A stretch of DNA of 24,776 nt, from positions 1 to 24,776 of the forward strand of contig JBKOUY010000183.1 in the NCBI GenBank assembly GCA_046723645.1. The letters run 5' to 3'. The notes beneath the pieces were generated by a model, which saw only the letters and a list, made by a program, of their open reading frames with translations, had not been told where the DNA came from and ran no database searches. Of the stretch, positions 1-7,888 are shown piece by piece; position 1 is the stretch's first letter, and the number at the start of each line of letters is the position of its first letter. Both the position numbers and the translations under genes were made by a program. This DNA comes from DASQUK01 sp046723645. Lineage in GTDB: Bacteria > Actinomycetota > Acidimicrobiia > Acidimicrobiales > VFJN01.

Positions 1-31
1 CCGGTTCGCCGATTGACGACGACGCCGCCGC

Positions 32-861
32 CTAGGGCCGGGCGATGGCGTCGCAGGTGAGGTCGGTATCCCACAACCGGGCGCCGCCGAGGATGCCCGC
101 GATGTTTTCGATCAGCTCGACGTTCGGCCCCAGCTCCAGAGTGACGCGCCGGGAGTTGCCGCCCCCGAGGTAGAGGCGGTCGAATCGCAGCAACACGTCC
201 AGCGTGCGCAGCGCGCGCGCCACCTGCTGGTTCCATCGGGCGTTCCCCACACGCCTCCGCGCCGCGTCGCCCAACACCTCGTCGTAGGTCCTGTCCTTGC
301 GGAACGGGTGCTGGCCCAACTCGAGGTGGGGGGCGAGCCGCCCATCGAGGAACACCCCGGTGCCGCACCCGGTGCCGAGCGTGACGACCAACTCCAGGCC
401 CCGGCCCCGCACCACGGCGGCGCCCTGCATCTCCGCGTCGTTCACAACCCGGGTGGGTGCCCCGAGGGCGGCCTCCAGGGCCGCGACCATGTCGACACCG
501 TCCCAGGCGCGACGCAGGTCGGCCGAGACCTCGGATCCGGGACCCGCCACCCGCGACAGGCTCGGCGCGCTCAGCACGCGCCCGGCTCGGACCATGCCCG
601 GGAAGCCGACCGACACCCGCCCATACGACGGCAGCGGGGCGACCAAGTCGCTCAGGACGCTCACGAGACGGTCGGGCGGGCAGGGATGCGGCGTCGGCAC
701 CCGGACCCGCTCGCTGATCATGGCACCCGTGGCATCGAGGACCGCCGACTTCAGGCCGGTCCCGCCCACGTCGATGGCCAGGGTCCGCGTCTTGTCAGCC
801 GCCGCTCCACGAGCGACGCCGGTCACGTACTCGTCCTCCGGCTCTCGGCCTGGGCGATCGC

Positions 862-865
<4 letters not shown>
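32..865 (-). CDS. ROK-family sugar kinase, polyphosphate glucokinase-like
   Basis: A 277-residue cytosolic sugar kinase of the actin-like ATPase fold. The phosphate-1 loop DVGGTGLK is at residues 32-39, the likely catalytic Asp is D143 in VNDAE, the second phosphate loop GTGCGTG is at 165-171, and ELGQHP follows at 182-187. The cysteine-rich zinc motif of most ROK kinases is absent, as it is in polyphosphate/ATP glucokinases, and the WNQQV..LRTLD...D.LYLGGG C-terminal pattern also matches that subgroup. The expected reaction is glucose to glucose-6-phosphate with polyphosphate or ATP, but the donor cannot be read from sequence. The frame stays open upstream to 949. The ATG at 865 is chosen because it overlaps the aldolase stop as ATGA, which suggests translational coupling in a two-gene operon. 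Confidence 0.85.
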
Positions 866-1881
<1,016 letters not shown>

Positions 1882-2116
1882 GGATCGGTCTCCGGCGCTG
1901 ACGTCGGGCTTGCAGCCTACGGCTCCCCTGGTTGCGGCCGCAGACCAGTGCAGGTAACAGTGACCACCACGTGTCGCAGCAAGCCGGAGGTCGCTTGACG
2001 CCCTCCCTAGGGCACGCTCACCCTGGGGGAGCGCTGCCGCTCTACGACTGGATGCGTGTGACCGTGACCCCGCTCTCGCCCCATCCCCACGACCCGGCGG
2101 CGACGGAGGCCAACCC
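1882..2116. other. Intergenic region between fba and the DUF3237 gene
   Basis: A 235-bp divergent gap. It should hold promoters for both genes, but I found no convincing -35/-10 pair or long inverted repeat. The only clear element is the GGAGG ribosome-binding site at 2105-2109 for the rightward gene. Confidence 0.5.
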
Positions 2117-2590
2117 GTGAGCGGTCACCTTCCCGACCCCCGCCTGACCCTGGTGTACCGCCTCGACGCGACAATCGCTCAGCCGCTCGACCTGGGCGAG
2201 ACCGCCCAAGGCCACCGGCGCATCGTGCCCCTGACCGGCGGGACATTTACCGGGCCGGAGCTCAACGGGAAGCTGCTGCCGGGCGCCAGCGCCGACTGGC
2301 AGATTCTGCTGCCCGACGGCACCGCGCTCGGCGACATCCGCTACACGCTGGAGACCGACGACCGCGACCTGCTCTATGTCCAGTCACGAAGCGTGCGCCA
2401 TGGGAGCGCCGAGGTCCTCGGGCGTCTCGCCCGCGGCGAGCATGTCGATGCCGGCGAATACACGTTCCGTGCCTCGACCCGGATCGAGACCGCAGCTCCC
2501 GACCTCGACTGGCTGAACAAGGGCGTCTTCATCAGCGTCGGCGGGCGCCAGGCAACAGGCGTGATCTACGAGACCTATCTCGTTGCCTGA
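2117..2590 (+). CDS. DUF3237 domain protein
   Basis: A 157-residue protein covering one full DUF3237 beta-barrel domain with nothing else. Recognisable segments are the early RIVPLTGGTFTGPELNGKLL, then GADWQ-like SADWQILLPDG, the DIRYTLETDD stretch, and the terminal KGVFISVGGRQATGVIYETY. No signal peptide or membrane segment is seen, so it is probably cytosolic. The biochemical role of the family is not established. Members often sit beside oxidoreductases and aromatic or steroid catabolism genes, which would fit the P450 region to the right. The start is GTG at 2117, with GGAGG seven bases upstream. It converges with the P450 A gene. Confidence 0.85.
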   Translation: MSGHLPDPRLTLVYRLDATIAQPLDLGETAQGHRRIVPLTGGTFTGPELNGKLLPGASADWQILLPDGTALGDIRYTLETDDRDLLYVQSRSVRHGSAEVLGRLARGEHVDAGEYTFRASTRIETAAPDLDWLNKGVFISVGGRQATGVIYETYLVA

Positions 2591-2605
2591 GGTCGGCGCC
2601 CGACC
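2591..2605 (+). terminator. Short hairpin after the DUF3237 stop
   Basis: GGTCGG-cgc-CCGACC forms a perfect 6-bp stem directly after the stop codon, between two convergent genes. There is no T-run after it. It could weakly terminate transcription, but the stem is short for such GC-rich DNA and may be chance. Confidence 0.3.
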
Positions 2606-2664
2606 CGACAATGGCGGGGAGATGTCCTGACGGGCTGCGACCGGGCGGGTGTGCTCCGTGACCC

Positions 2665-3936
2665 TCAGGTCGTGAGCTCGAGATGGAGGTTCTCGAGCCC
2701 GCGGAGGAAGAAGGTCGGTAGGTAGTCGTACCGGCGGGCGGAGGGCGGTCCGTGGTGCTCCTCGGAGATCGCGATGTCGGTCGTGCGGTCGAGGAAGCGG
2801 TTGACCGTCACCCGGCCCTCGGCCCGGGCGAGCGGCGCCCCCGCGCAGGTGTGGATTCCGTGCCCGAAGCCGATGTGCTGCCGGGCGTTGGGACGGTCGA
2901 TGTCGAACTCGTGGGGGCTGTCGAAGATGCGGGGATCGCGGTTGCAGGCACCGGGTGCGAGCATGATCGTCCCGCCCGCCGGGATGTCCACGCCGGCGAG
3001 GGTCGTCCGGACGCGGGCCATCCGGAACTGGGTCCGCAGTGGGCTCTCGAGCCGGAGGGTCTCTTCGATGAAGTTGGCAATGCGGTCGCGGTCGGCACGA
3101 ACGACCTGTTGCAGGTCGGGTCGCTCGCCGAGCATCCGGAGCGTGAACGACAGCAGGCGCACGGTGGTCTCCTGTCCGCCGGCGAAGAGGTTGGCCGCGA
3201 TCAACGCCGCGTCGCCCACCTTCGGCGTCGACCCGTCCGGGAACGTCGCCGTGGCGAGGCCCGTCAGGATGTCGCCGCGGGGCTGCCGGCGGCGGTCCTC
3301 GATGTAGTCGCTGAACCGCTCGTAGAGGAACTCGAGCGGCTTGTGGGCCATCGCCTGGTGCGCCGTCGACAAGCGCTCGCGGAAGAGTGAGTGATCGGCT
3401 TCGGGCACGCCCTCGAGCTCGGCGATGACCGTGAGCGTGAACGGCTCGGCGTAGTCGCCGACGAGCTCACACGATCCCTCGTCGACGAACCCGTCGATCA
3501 GGCCGTCGGCGAACCGCCACATGAACTGCTCGTTCTCCTTGAGCCGCTTCGGCGTGATGAGCCGCATGAGGAGGTGGCGATGCGCGGTGTGGTTCGGAGG
3601 GTCGAATGACGGGAGCTGGTCGCTGAACGGCAGCTCGTGCCGGCACTTCGTGATGACGTCGGTGATGTCGTCGCCCTCGACCGGTGCGGAGAACTTCACG
3701 AACGGCCCGCTCACCGCGTTGCACGACGAGTACGTGCCCGAGGGTGTGTCGTTCACCGGGAACGTCGCCGGGTCGCCGTAGACCTCCATCGCCGCCGGGT
3801 GGCCCGTGACCATGAACACGCCGTAGCGAGGCTCCTGCCACACCGGGGCCTGCTCTCGCACCCAGTCGAAGTACGGGTAGGGATCGTCTTGCACCGCACG
3901 GTCGGTGAAGAAGTTGACCTTCGCGAACCCGGTCAT
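2665..3936 (-). CDS. Cytochrome P450 (P450 A)
   Basis: A complete soluble bacterial P450 of 423 residues. It shows the I-helix oxygen-activation motif AGGQETT (252-258), the ExxR pair E292/R295, and the heme loop FGHGIHTCAG with cysteine ligand C364. Early substrate-region segments such as FDPPNHTAHR (111-120) are typical of class I actinobacterial CYPs. It should hydroxylate or epoxidise a hydrophobic substrate with electrons from a ferredoxin and ferredoxin reductase. The divergent ferredoxin gene that begins 41 bp away is the expected partner, but it is broken. The frame stays open upstream to 4443. ATG at 3936 is chosen because it gives a normal CYP N-terminus (DPYPYFDWVRE at about 18-28) and has a GAGGG ribosome-binding site. 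The substrate is unknown. Confidence 0.95.
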   Translation of the reverse strand: MTGFAKVNFFTDRAVQDDPYPYFDWVREQAPVWQEPRYGVFMVTGHPAAMEVYGDPATFPVNDTPSGTYSSCNAVSGPFVKFSAPVEGDDITDVITKCRHELPFSDQLPSFDPPNHTAHRHLLMRLITPKRLKENEQFMWRFADGLIDGFVDEGSCELVGDYAEPFTLTVIAELEGVPEADHSLFRERLSTAHQAMAHKPLEFLYERFSDYIEDRRRQPRGDILTGLATATFPDGSTPKVGDAALIAANLFAGGQETTVRLLSFTLRMLGERPDLQQVVRADRDRIANFIEETLRLESPLRTQFRMARVRTTLAGVDIPAGGTIMLAPGACNRDPRIFDSPHEFDIDRPNARQHIGFGHGIHTCAGAPLARAEGRVTVNRFLDRTTDIAISEEHHGPPSARRYDYLPTFFLRGLENLHLELTT

Positions 3937-3965
3937 GTTCGCCCTCGATCTCTGGTGATACGTCG

Positions 3966-3971
3966 TACGAT
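3966..3971 (+). promoter_or_regulatory. -10 element for the ferredoxin remnant (leaderless)
   Basis: TACGAT fits the actinobacterial TANNNT -10 consensus and ends 6 nt before the GTG at 3978. No ribosome-binding site precedes that GTG, so transcription probably begins at or next to the start codon. The whole divergent gap is only 41 bp. Confidence 0.45.
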
Positions 3972-3977
3972 CGCCGC

Positions 3978-4118
3978 GTGGGCCTCGAAGTCGAGATCGA
4001 CCGTGACGTGTGCATCGGCTCGGGAAACTGCGTCTACGAGGCGCCGGGTGCGTTCGACCTCGACGACGACACGATCGCTTTCGTCGTCGATGCGAGCGGC
4101 GCGGCGCGCCCTGGGTGA
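3978..4118 (+). pseudogene. Truncated P450-partner ferredoxin ([3Fe-4S] type)
   Basis: The translation from GTG is 46 residues. It begins like a small actinobacterial P450 ferredoxin: an early beta strand, then C-IGSGN-C (C12 and C18, five residues between), then EAPGAFDLDDD. Intact members are about 62-68 residues and carry a third cluster cysteine in a C-P motif near the C-terminus. Here the frame ends at 4118, before that cysteine, right after VVDASGAARPG. The product cannot bind a normal three-cysteine cluster. Downstream DNA in another frame is the tail of a CoA-transferase, so the ferredoxin 3' end and the transferase 5' part appear to have been lost in one deletion. It is divergent from P450 A, the likely former partner. 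Confidence 0.8.
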
Positions 4119-4542
4119 GCCGGAGTGGGCGGCAGACCCGGCGCTCGCCACCGCGTCGGGGCGGGCCTGCGAGCAGGACGAGATCGATGCGCACCTGCAG
4201 CGGTGGTGCCGCGCCCGACCGGCCGACGAGATCGTCGAACGACTCTGGGATGCCGGGGTTCCGGTCGGCAAGGTCATGCAGCCCCACGATCAGACCGAGT
4301 TGCCGCAGCTGCAGGCTCGCGGGTTCTTCGAGGAGGTGGACCATCCCGTGATCGGGCGGTCCCGCTACAGCACCCTGCCGATGGCGTTGTCCTGCGCCCC
4401 GCAGCGGCTGCACGAACGCCATGCGCCGCTGCACGGTGAGCACACCGCGGAGCTCCTCGGCGAGCTCGGTCTCACCCCGTCCGAGATCGACGCGCTCGAC
4501 GTCGACGGCGTGATCGGTAGCTCGCTCGCGCGAGCGACCTAG
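4090..4542 (+). pseudogene. CaiB/BaiF family III CoA-transferase, C-terminal fragment
   Basis: About 150 residues that match the C-terminal part of class III CoA-transferases: RALGEPEWAADPALAT, then DEIDAHLQRW, ADEIVERLWDAGVPVGKV, the QLQARGFFEEVDHPVIG segment and a terminal HGEHTAELLGELG. Complete enzymes are about 380-420 residues with the catalytic Asp and CoA-binding Rossmann core in the missing N-terminal portion, so this fragment should be inactive. The frame is +1 relative to the ferredoxin remnant, and recognisable homology begins within a few codons of 4100. An in-frame ATG at 4090 exists but has no ribosome-binding site. The MarR gene follows 17 bp after its stop. The family transfers CoA between carboxylic acids, so the lost gene fits a catabolic pathway. 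Confidence 0.8.
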
Positions 4543-4547
4543 AGCCG

Positions 4548-4553
4548 TATCCT
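4548..4553 (+). promoter_or_regulatory. -10 element for the MarR gene (leaderless)
   Basis: TATCCT matches TANNNT and ends exactly 6 nt before the ATG at 4560. There is no Shine-Dalgarno sequence in between. This supports a leaderless regulator transcript independent of the broken upstream gene. Confidence 0.5.
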
Positions 4554-4559
4554 GCCGAG

Positions 4560-5159
4560 ATGGGCTTCGAAGCGGCTCCGTTCGACGTCGTCGAAGCCTC
4601 CCGCCGTGTGTGGCTGGAGCATTGGGATCCGGAAGCCGCTTCGGGGATGGCGGTCTTCACCGCGATCCTCCGCTCCTACCAACTCCTCAGCGACCAGGTG
4701 GACAGCGTGGTGCGGAGCTACGACCTCACGTTCGCCCGGTATGAGGTTCTCACCTGGCTGGCGACGGATCCGGAGTCCTCGCTCACGCTCAGCTGGATCA
4801 GCAAGACCCTGCGCATCCCACCGGCCACGGTGACGAACATCATCGACCGGCTCGAGGACGACAAGCTCATCCGCCGTGTGCCGCATCCGTCGGACGCCCG
4901 CACGACGCTCGCAGTGATCACGCCGCGCGGCCGGAGGCTCGCCACCGATGCGACGCGCGACCTCAACTCGCTCGTGTACGAACGCATCGGCCTCCCCGAG
5001 GAGCGTCGCACCCGGCTCGTCCAGCTCCTCGCAGAGCTGCGGGCGAGCGGCAACGAGTTCAACGTCGAGCGGTCCGACGAGGTCATCGAGGAGGTTGGCT
5101 CCCGGCACGCGCGCAAGCGCGGCCGCAAGGGGGGCAAGGGCCGCCTCGACGTGGCCTGA
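4560..5159 (+). CDS. MarR-family transcriptional regulator
   Basis: A 199-residue winged-helix regulator. The DNA-binding core runs from about residue 60 to 122: YEVLTWLA, the recognition helix IPPATVTNIIDRLE (86-99), and a wing RRVPHPSDARTTLAVIT with the conserved D112-x-R114. Helices on both sides form the MarR dimer interface. The N-terminus (about 30 residues before the first core helix) and the basic tail RKRGRKGGKGR are longer than the usual 140-150 residue family size, and the tail may add non-specific DNA contacts. MarR proteins usually repress neighbouring catabolic or efflux genes until an aromatic or fatty ligand binds. Its natural targets may include the P450 A/ferredoxin/CoA-transferase block. 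The ATG at 4560 has no ribosome-binding site and probably starts a leaderless mRNA. Confidence 0.92.
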   Translation: MGFEAAPFDVVEASRRVWLEHWDPEAASGMAVFTAILRSYQLLSDQVDSVVRSYDLTFARYEVLTWLATDPESSLTLSWISKTLRIPPATVTNIIDRLEDDKLIRRVPHPSDARTTLAVITPRGRRLATDATRDLNSLVYERIGLPEERRTRLVQLLAELRASGNEFNVERSDEVIEEVGSRHARKRGRKGGKGRLDVA

Positions 5160-5177
5160 CCGTTGCGCGCGGCGCAG

Positions 5178-5984
5178 TCACGATTCGGGCGTCGCCGCCT
5201 CCGTCGGCTGCGCCGTCGACATGATGAGCTTCGTCTGCGCGTACGACGGGCCGGCCGTTGTGCCGCCGTCGATGGGGAACACGATGCCGGTGACCTGGGC
5301 GGCGCGGTCGCTGGACAGGAAGACTACGGCGTTGGCGACGTCCTCGGGTTGCGCGTGCCGCTCGAGCGGCTGCATGTACCGCAGCACCGGACCCATGTCG
5401 TAGGTCGTGATGCCGGTGCGGATGTGCGCAGGCGTGAGGCAGTTGACCCTGATGTTGTACGGCGCCAGATCGATGGCCATGCACTTGGTGGCGTGGGCCA
5501 CCGCCGCCTTCGACGCCCGGTACGAGATCATGCCGGCGCCGGCGTTGACGGCTGCGATCGACGCGTTGTTGATGATCACGCCCCCACCGTGGTCCTTCAT
5601 GTGCCGCGCCGCGCGTTGGGTGCCGGCGATGACACCGAACAGGTTGACGTTGATGATGCGCGAGAAGTCGGTGAGATCGTCGGGCAGGAACCGCTTGAGC
5701 GGGCTGCCGATCCCGGCGTTGTTGAACATGATGTCCAGGCCGCCGAAGCGATCCACGGCGTAGTCCACCAGCTCCTGCACCTGGTCGGCGTCGCTGACAT
5801 CGGTCTCCTTGAAGGCGGCCGACTCACCTATCTCGCTGGCCACCTGCTCGCCGCGGTCCGCGTCGACGTCGGCGATCACCACCTTCGCCCCCTCGGCGAC
5901 GAGCAGCCTCGTCGTGGCTCGACCGATGCCACCGGCACCACCGGTGACGATCGCGTTCTTCCCGGCGAGCTCCTGCGAGTCCAT
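5178..5984 (-). CDS. SDR-family NAD(P)-dependent oxidoreductase
   Basis: A complete classical short-chain dehydrogenase/reductase of 268 residues. It has TGGAGGIG (14-21, cofactor glycine motif), D39 at the end of beta-2 (favours NAD over NADP), NNAG (88-91), catalytic S142, Y155 and K159 in YRASK, and the C-terminal strand IVFPIDGG. The last 20 residues (SYAQTKLIMSTAQ...) extend slightly beyond the core. It should oxidise a secondary alcohol to a ketone or the reverse, and is well placed to process a P450-hydroxylated product. The frame is open upstream to 6359. ATG at 5984 is chosen because it gives the standard N-terminus and lies 6 nt after a -10 element. It is divergent from P450 B and shares a 96-bp control region with a strong palindrome. 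Confidence 0.95.
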   Translation of the reverse strand: MDSQELAGKNAIVTGGAGGIGRATTRLLVAEGAKVVIADVDADRGEQVASEIGESAAFKETDVSDADQVQELVDYAVDRFGGLDIMFNNAGIGSPLKRFLPDDLTDFSRIINVNLFGVIAGTQRAARHMKDHGGGVIINNASIAAVNAGAGMISYRASKAAVAHATKCMAIDLAPYNIRVNCLTPAHIRTGITTYDMGPVLRYMQPLERHAQPEDVANAVVFLSSDRAAQVTGIVFPIDGGTTAGPSYAQTKLIMSTAQPTEAATPES

Positions 5985-5990
5985 GCCCGG

Positions 5991-5996
5991 ACGATA
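5991..5996 (-). promoter_or_regulatory. -10 element for the SDR gene (leaderless)
   Basis: On the minus strand TATCGT ends 6 nt before the SDR ATG at 5984. There is no ribosome-binding site, so the transcript is probably leaderless. The palindrome at 6022-6047 begins 26 bp upstream of this box, a position suited to control. Confidence 0.45.
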
Positions 5997-6021
5997 GTGC
6001 TGCGGTCGACCCAAGACGCTG

Positions 6022-6047
6022 TTCGTGTCATAGTCTACTGACACGAA
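6022..6047. promoter_or_regulatory. 26-bp inverted-repeat operator between SDR and P450 B
   Basis: TTCGTGTCA and TGACACGAA form perfect 9-bp arms around the 8-nt spacer TAGTCTAC. A further half-site, GACACGAAT, recurs at 6055-6063, exactly 15 bp after its copy at 6040-6048. The spacer contains TAGTCT, a TANNNT -10-like hexamer on the plus strand about 45 bp before the P450 B start, so a bound repressor would block that promoter. The size and symmetry suit a TetR-family dimer. The TetR gene directly behind P450 B is the obvious candidate ligand-responsive repressor (inference). Confidence 0.8.
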
Positions 6048-6080
6048 TTCCACCGACACGAATCCGAGCGCAGGGGGACG

Positions 6081-7271
6081 ATGGTGAGCGACTCCGACGT
6101 CTACTACGACCCGTACGACGTTGACATCAACGCCGATCCGTACCCCGTGTTCCGTCGCCTTCGTGAGGAGGCCCCGCTCTACTACAACGACGCGCACGAC
6201 TTCTACGCCGTGAGCCGCTACGACGACGTCGAACGGGCGCTGAAGGACCGGGTGACCTTCATCTCCGGACGTGGTGGGGTGCTCGAGCTGATCAAGTCCG
6301 ACATCGACATACCGCCGGGGACGGTCATCTTCGAGGACCCGCCGACGCACACGATCCATCGTGGGCTGCTGTCACGCATGTTCACGCCCGGCAAGGTGGC
6401 GGCGCTCGAACCCCAGGTGCGAAAGCTCTGCGCCGACTCGCTCGACCCGCTCGTCGGGGCCGAGCGCTTCGACCTGATCGCAGACTTCGGAGCGCTGATG
6501 CCGATGCGCGTGATCGGCATGCTGCTCGGCATCCCCGAGCAGGACCAGGAGGCGATTCGCGACCAGACCGATGACAACCTGCGGACCGAGCCGGGCCGGC
6601 CGATGCAGCAGGCGAACGCCTTCGCGAGCGGGCAGAGCTTCGAGGAATACCTCGATTGGCGCGTCGAGCACCCGTCGGACGACATCATGACAGAGCTGCT
6701 CAACGCGGAGTTCGACGACGAGGCCGGCGTGCGGCGTCGCCTGAGCCGCCAGGAGCTCAGCACTTACCTCGCCGTCGTCGCCGGGGCCGGCAACGAGACG
6801 ACGACGCGCTTGATCGGCTGGACGGGCAAGGTCCTCGCCGACCACCCGGACCAGCGGCAGGAGATCGTCGACGACCGGTCGCTCGTCAACGATGCGATCG
6901 AGGAGGTCCTGCGCTTCGAGCCACCGGCGCCCCACGTGGGCCGCTATGTCGCCCGTGACGCGAAGATCCACGGCCAGACGGTGCCCGAGGGAAGCGCCAT
7001 CCTCATGCTCGTCGGGGCGGCGAACCGAGACGATCGCCGGTTCCACGACGGCGACGGGTTCGACATCCATCGCAAGGCCGTCTCCCACCTGACGTTCGGC
7101 CACGGTGCCCACTTCTGCCTCGGCGCCGCACTGGCACGACTCGAGGGACGGATCGCGCTCGACGAGCTGCTCACCCGCTTCCCCGAGTGGACCGTCGACC
7201 TGGCCGGCGCCAAGATCGCGCCGACCTCGACCGTGCGCGGGTGGGAGACACTTCCCGTCGTCGTGGGCTGA
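6081..7271 (+). CDS. Cytochrome P450 (P450 B)
   Basis: A complete soluble P450 of 396 residues. It shows the I-helix motif GAGNETT (235-241), the ExxR pair E275/R278, and the heme loop FGHGAHFCLG with ligand C346. FEDPPTHTIHRGLLSRMFTP near residues 84-103 is the standard C-helix region, including the heme-propionate His/Arg. It lacks any fused reductase or ferredoxin, and no intact ferredoxin gene is present in the window, so redox partners must come from elsewhere. It differs widely from P450 A outside the signature motifs and is not a recent duplicate. ATG at 6081 follows a GGGGGA ribosome-binding site. The TetR gene follows after 6 bp, so the two are co-transcribed and probably controlled from the palindrome at 6022-6047. 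Confidence 0.96.
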   Translation: MVSDSDVYYDPYDVDINADPYPVFRRLREEAPLYYNDAHDFYAVSRYDDVERALKDRVTFISGRGGVLELIKSDIDIPPGTVIFEDPPTHTIHRGLLSRMFTPGKVAALEPQVRKLCADSLDPLVGAERFDLIADFGALMPMRVIGMLLGIPEQDQEAIRDQTDDNLRTEPGRPMQQANAFASGQSFEEYLDWRVEHPSDDIMTELLNAEFDDEAGVRRRLSRQELSTYLAVVAGAGNETTTRLIGWTGKVLADHPDQRQEIVDDRSLVNDAIEEVLRFEPPAPHVGRYVARDAKIHGQTVPEGSAILMLVGAANRDDRRFHDGDGFDIHRKAVSHLTFGHGAHFCLGAALARLEGRIALDELLTRFPEWTVDLAGAKIAPTSTVRGWETLPVVVG

Positions 7272-7277
7272 TCCGGC

Positions 7278-7883
7278 GTGGCTGGCGCTGAGCAACCACC
7301 GCGCCGCTACGACAGCCCCGTGCGCCGACAGCGCGTGGCGGAGACTCGTGAGCGGATCATCACCGCCGGTGCCGAGCTCCTGCACGGCTTCCCGATCTGG
7401 AACTGGCGTGCCCTGACCCCGCGCGCCGTGGCCGAGCACGCAGGCGTGACCGAGCGCACGGTGTACCGCTACTTCGGCAGCGAACGCGAGCTCCGTGACG
7501 CAGTCATGGACCGCATGCAGCGCGATGCCGGCATCGAGCTGGAGGGCCTGAGCCTCGAGCAGGTGCAAGACGTCGCCACGCAGATCATCGAGTACGTCGC
7601 GAGCTTCCCGGTCGAGCCGCGTACGCCGCGCGACCCGACGGTGGCTGCTGCGAACGAGCGGCAGCGCGAGGCGCTGCTCGGCGCGGTCCGTCGGGCGACG
7701 AAGGGCTGGCGTGCCCGCGACCGTGCGATCGCCGCAGCGATGCTGGACGTGCTGTGGAGCCCCGTCGCCTACGAACGCCTGGTGACCGACTGGCAGCTCG
7801 ACCCCAAGGATGCGACCGTGGCGATCACGTGGACGATCGGGCTCATCGAGCATGCGCTCCACGAGGGGCCGCGCCCGAGGTGA
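7278..7883 (+). CDS. TetR-family transcriptional regulator
   Basis: A 201-residue one-component regulator. The N-terminal helix-turn-helix is clear: TRERIITAGAELL (helix 1, about 23-35), then LTPRAVAEHAGVTERTVYRYFGSERELRDAV (46-76), with the family's VYRYF recognition-helix end. The rest is an all-helical ligand and dimerisation domain with no recognisable subfamily. The start is GTG at 7278, six bases after the P450 B stop and without a good ribosome-binding site, consistent with translational coupling. It likely represses the SDR/P450 B control region and itself through the 26-bp palindrome 1.2 kb upstream (inference from position). It converges with the Rieske gene with only 5 bp between the stop codons. 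Confidence 0.92.
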   Translation: MAGAEQPPRRYDSPVRRQRVAETRERIITAGAELLHGFPIWNWRALTPRAVAEHAGVTERTVYRYFGSERELRDAVMDRMQRDAGIELEGLSLEQVQDVATQIIEYVASFPVEPRTPRDPTVAAANERQREALLGAVRRATKGWRARDRAIAAAMLDVLWSPVAYERLVTDWQLDPKDATVAITWTIGLIEHALHEGPRPR

Positions 7884-7888
7884 CTCGA

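Noticed and set aside
3937..4443. In-frame extension of the P450 A frame to a 592-residue protein.
   Set aside because: The extra N-terminus reads antisense through the ferredoxin and CoA-transferase remnants and has no P450-like sequence; ATG 3936 has a ribosome-binding site.
5985..6359. In-frame extension of the SDR frame upstream of 5984.
   Set aside because: It covers the operator and the antisense of P450 B, and SDR proteins start just before the TGxxxGxG motif.
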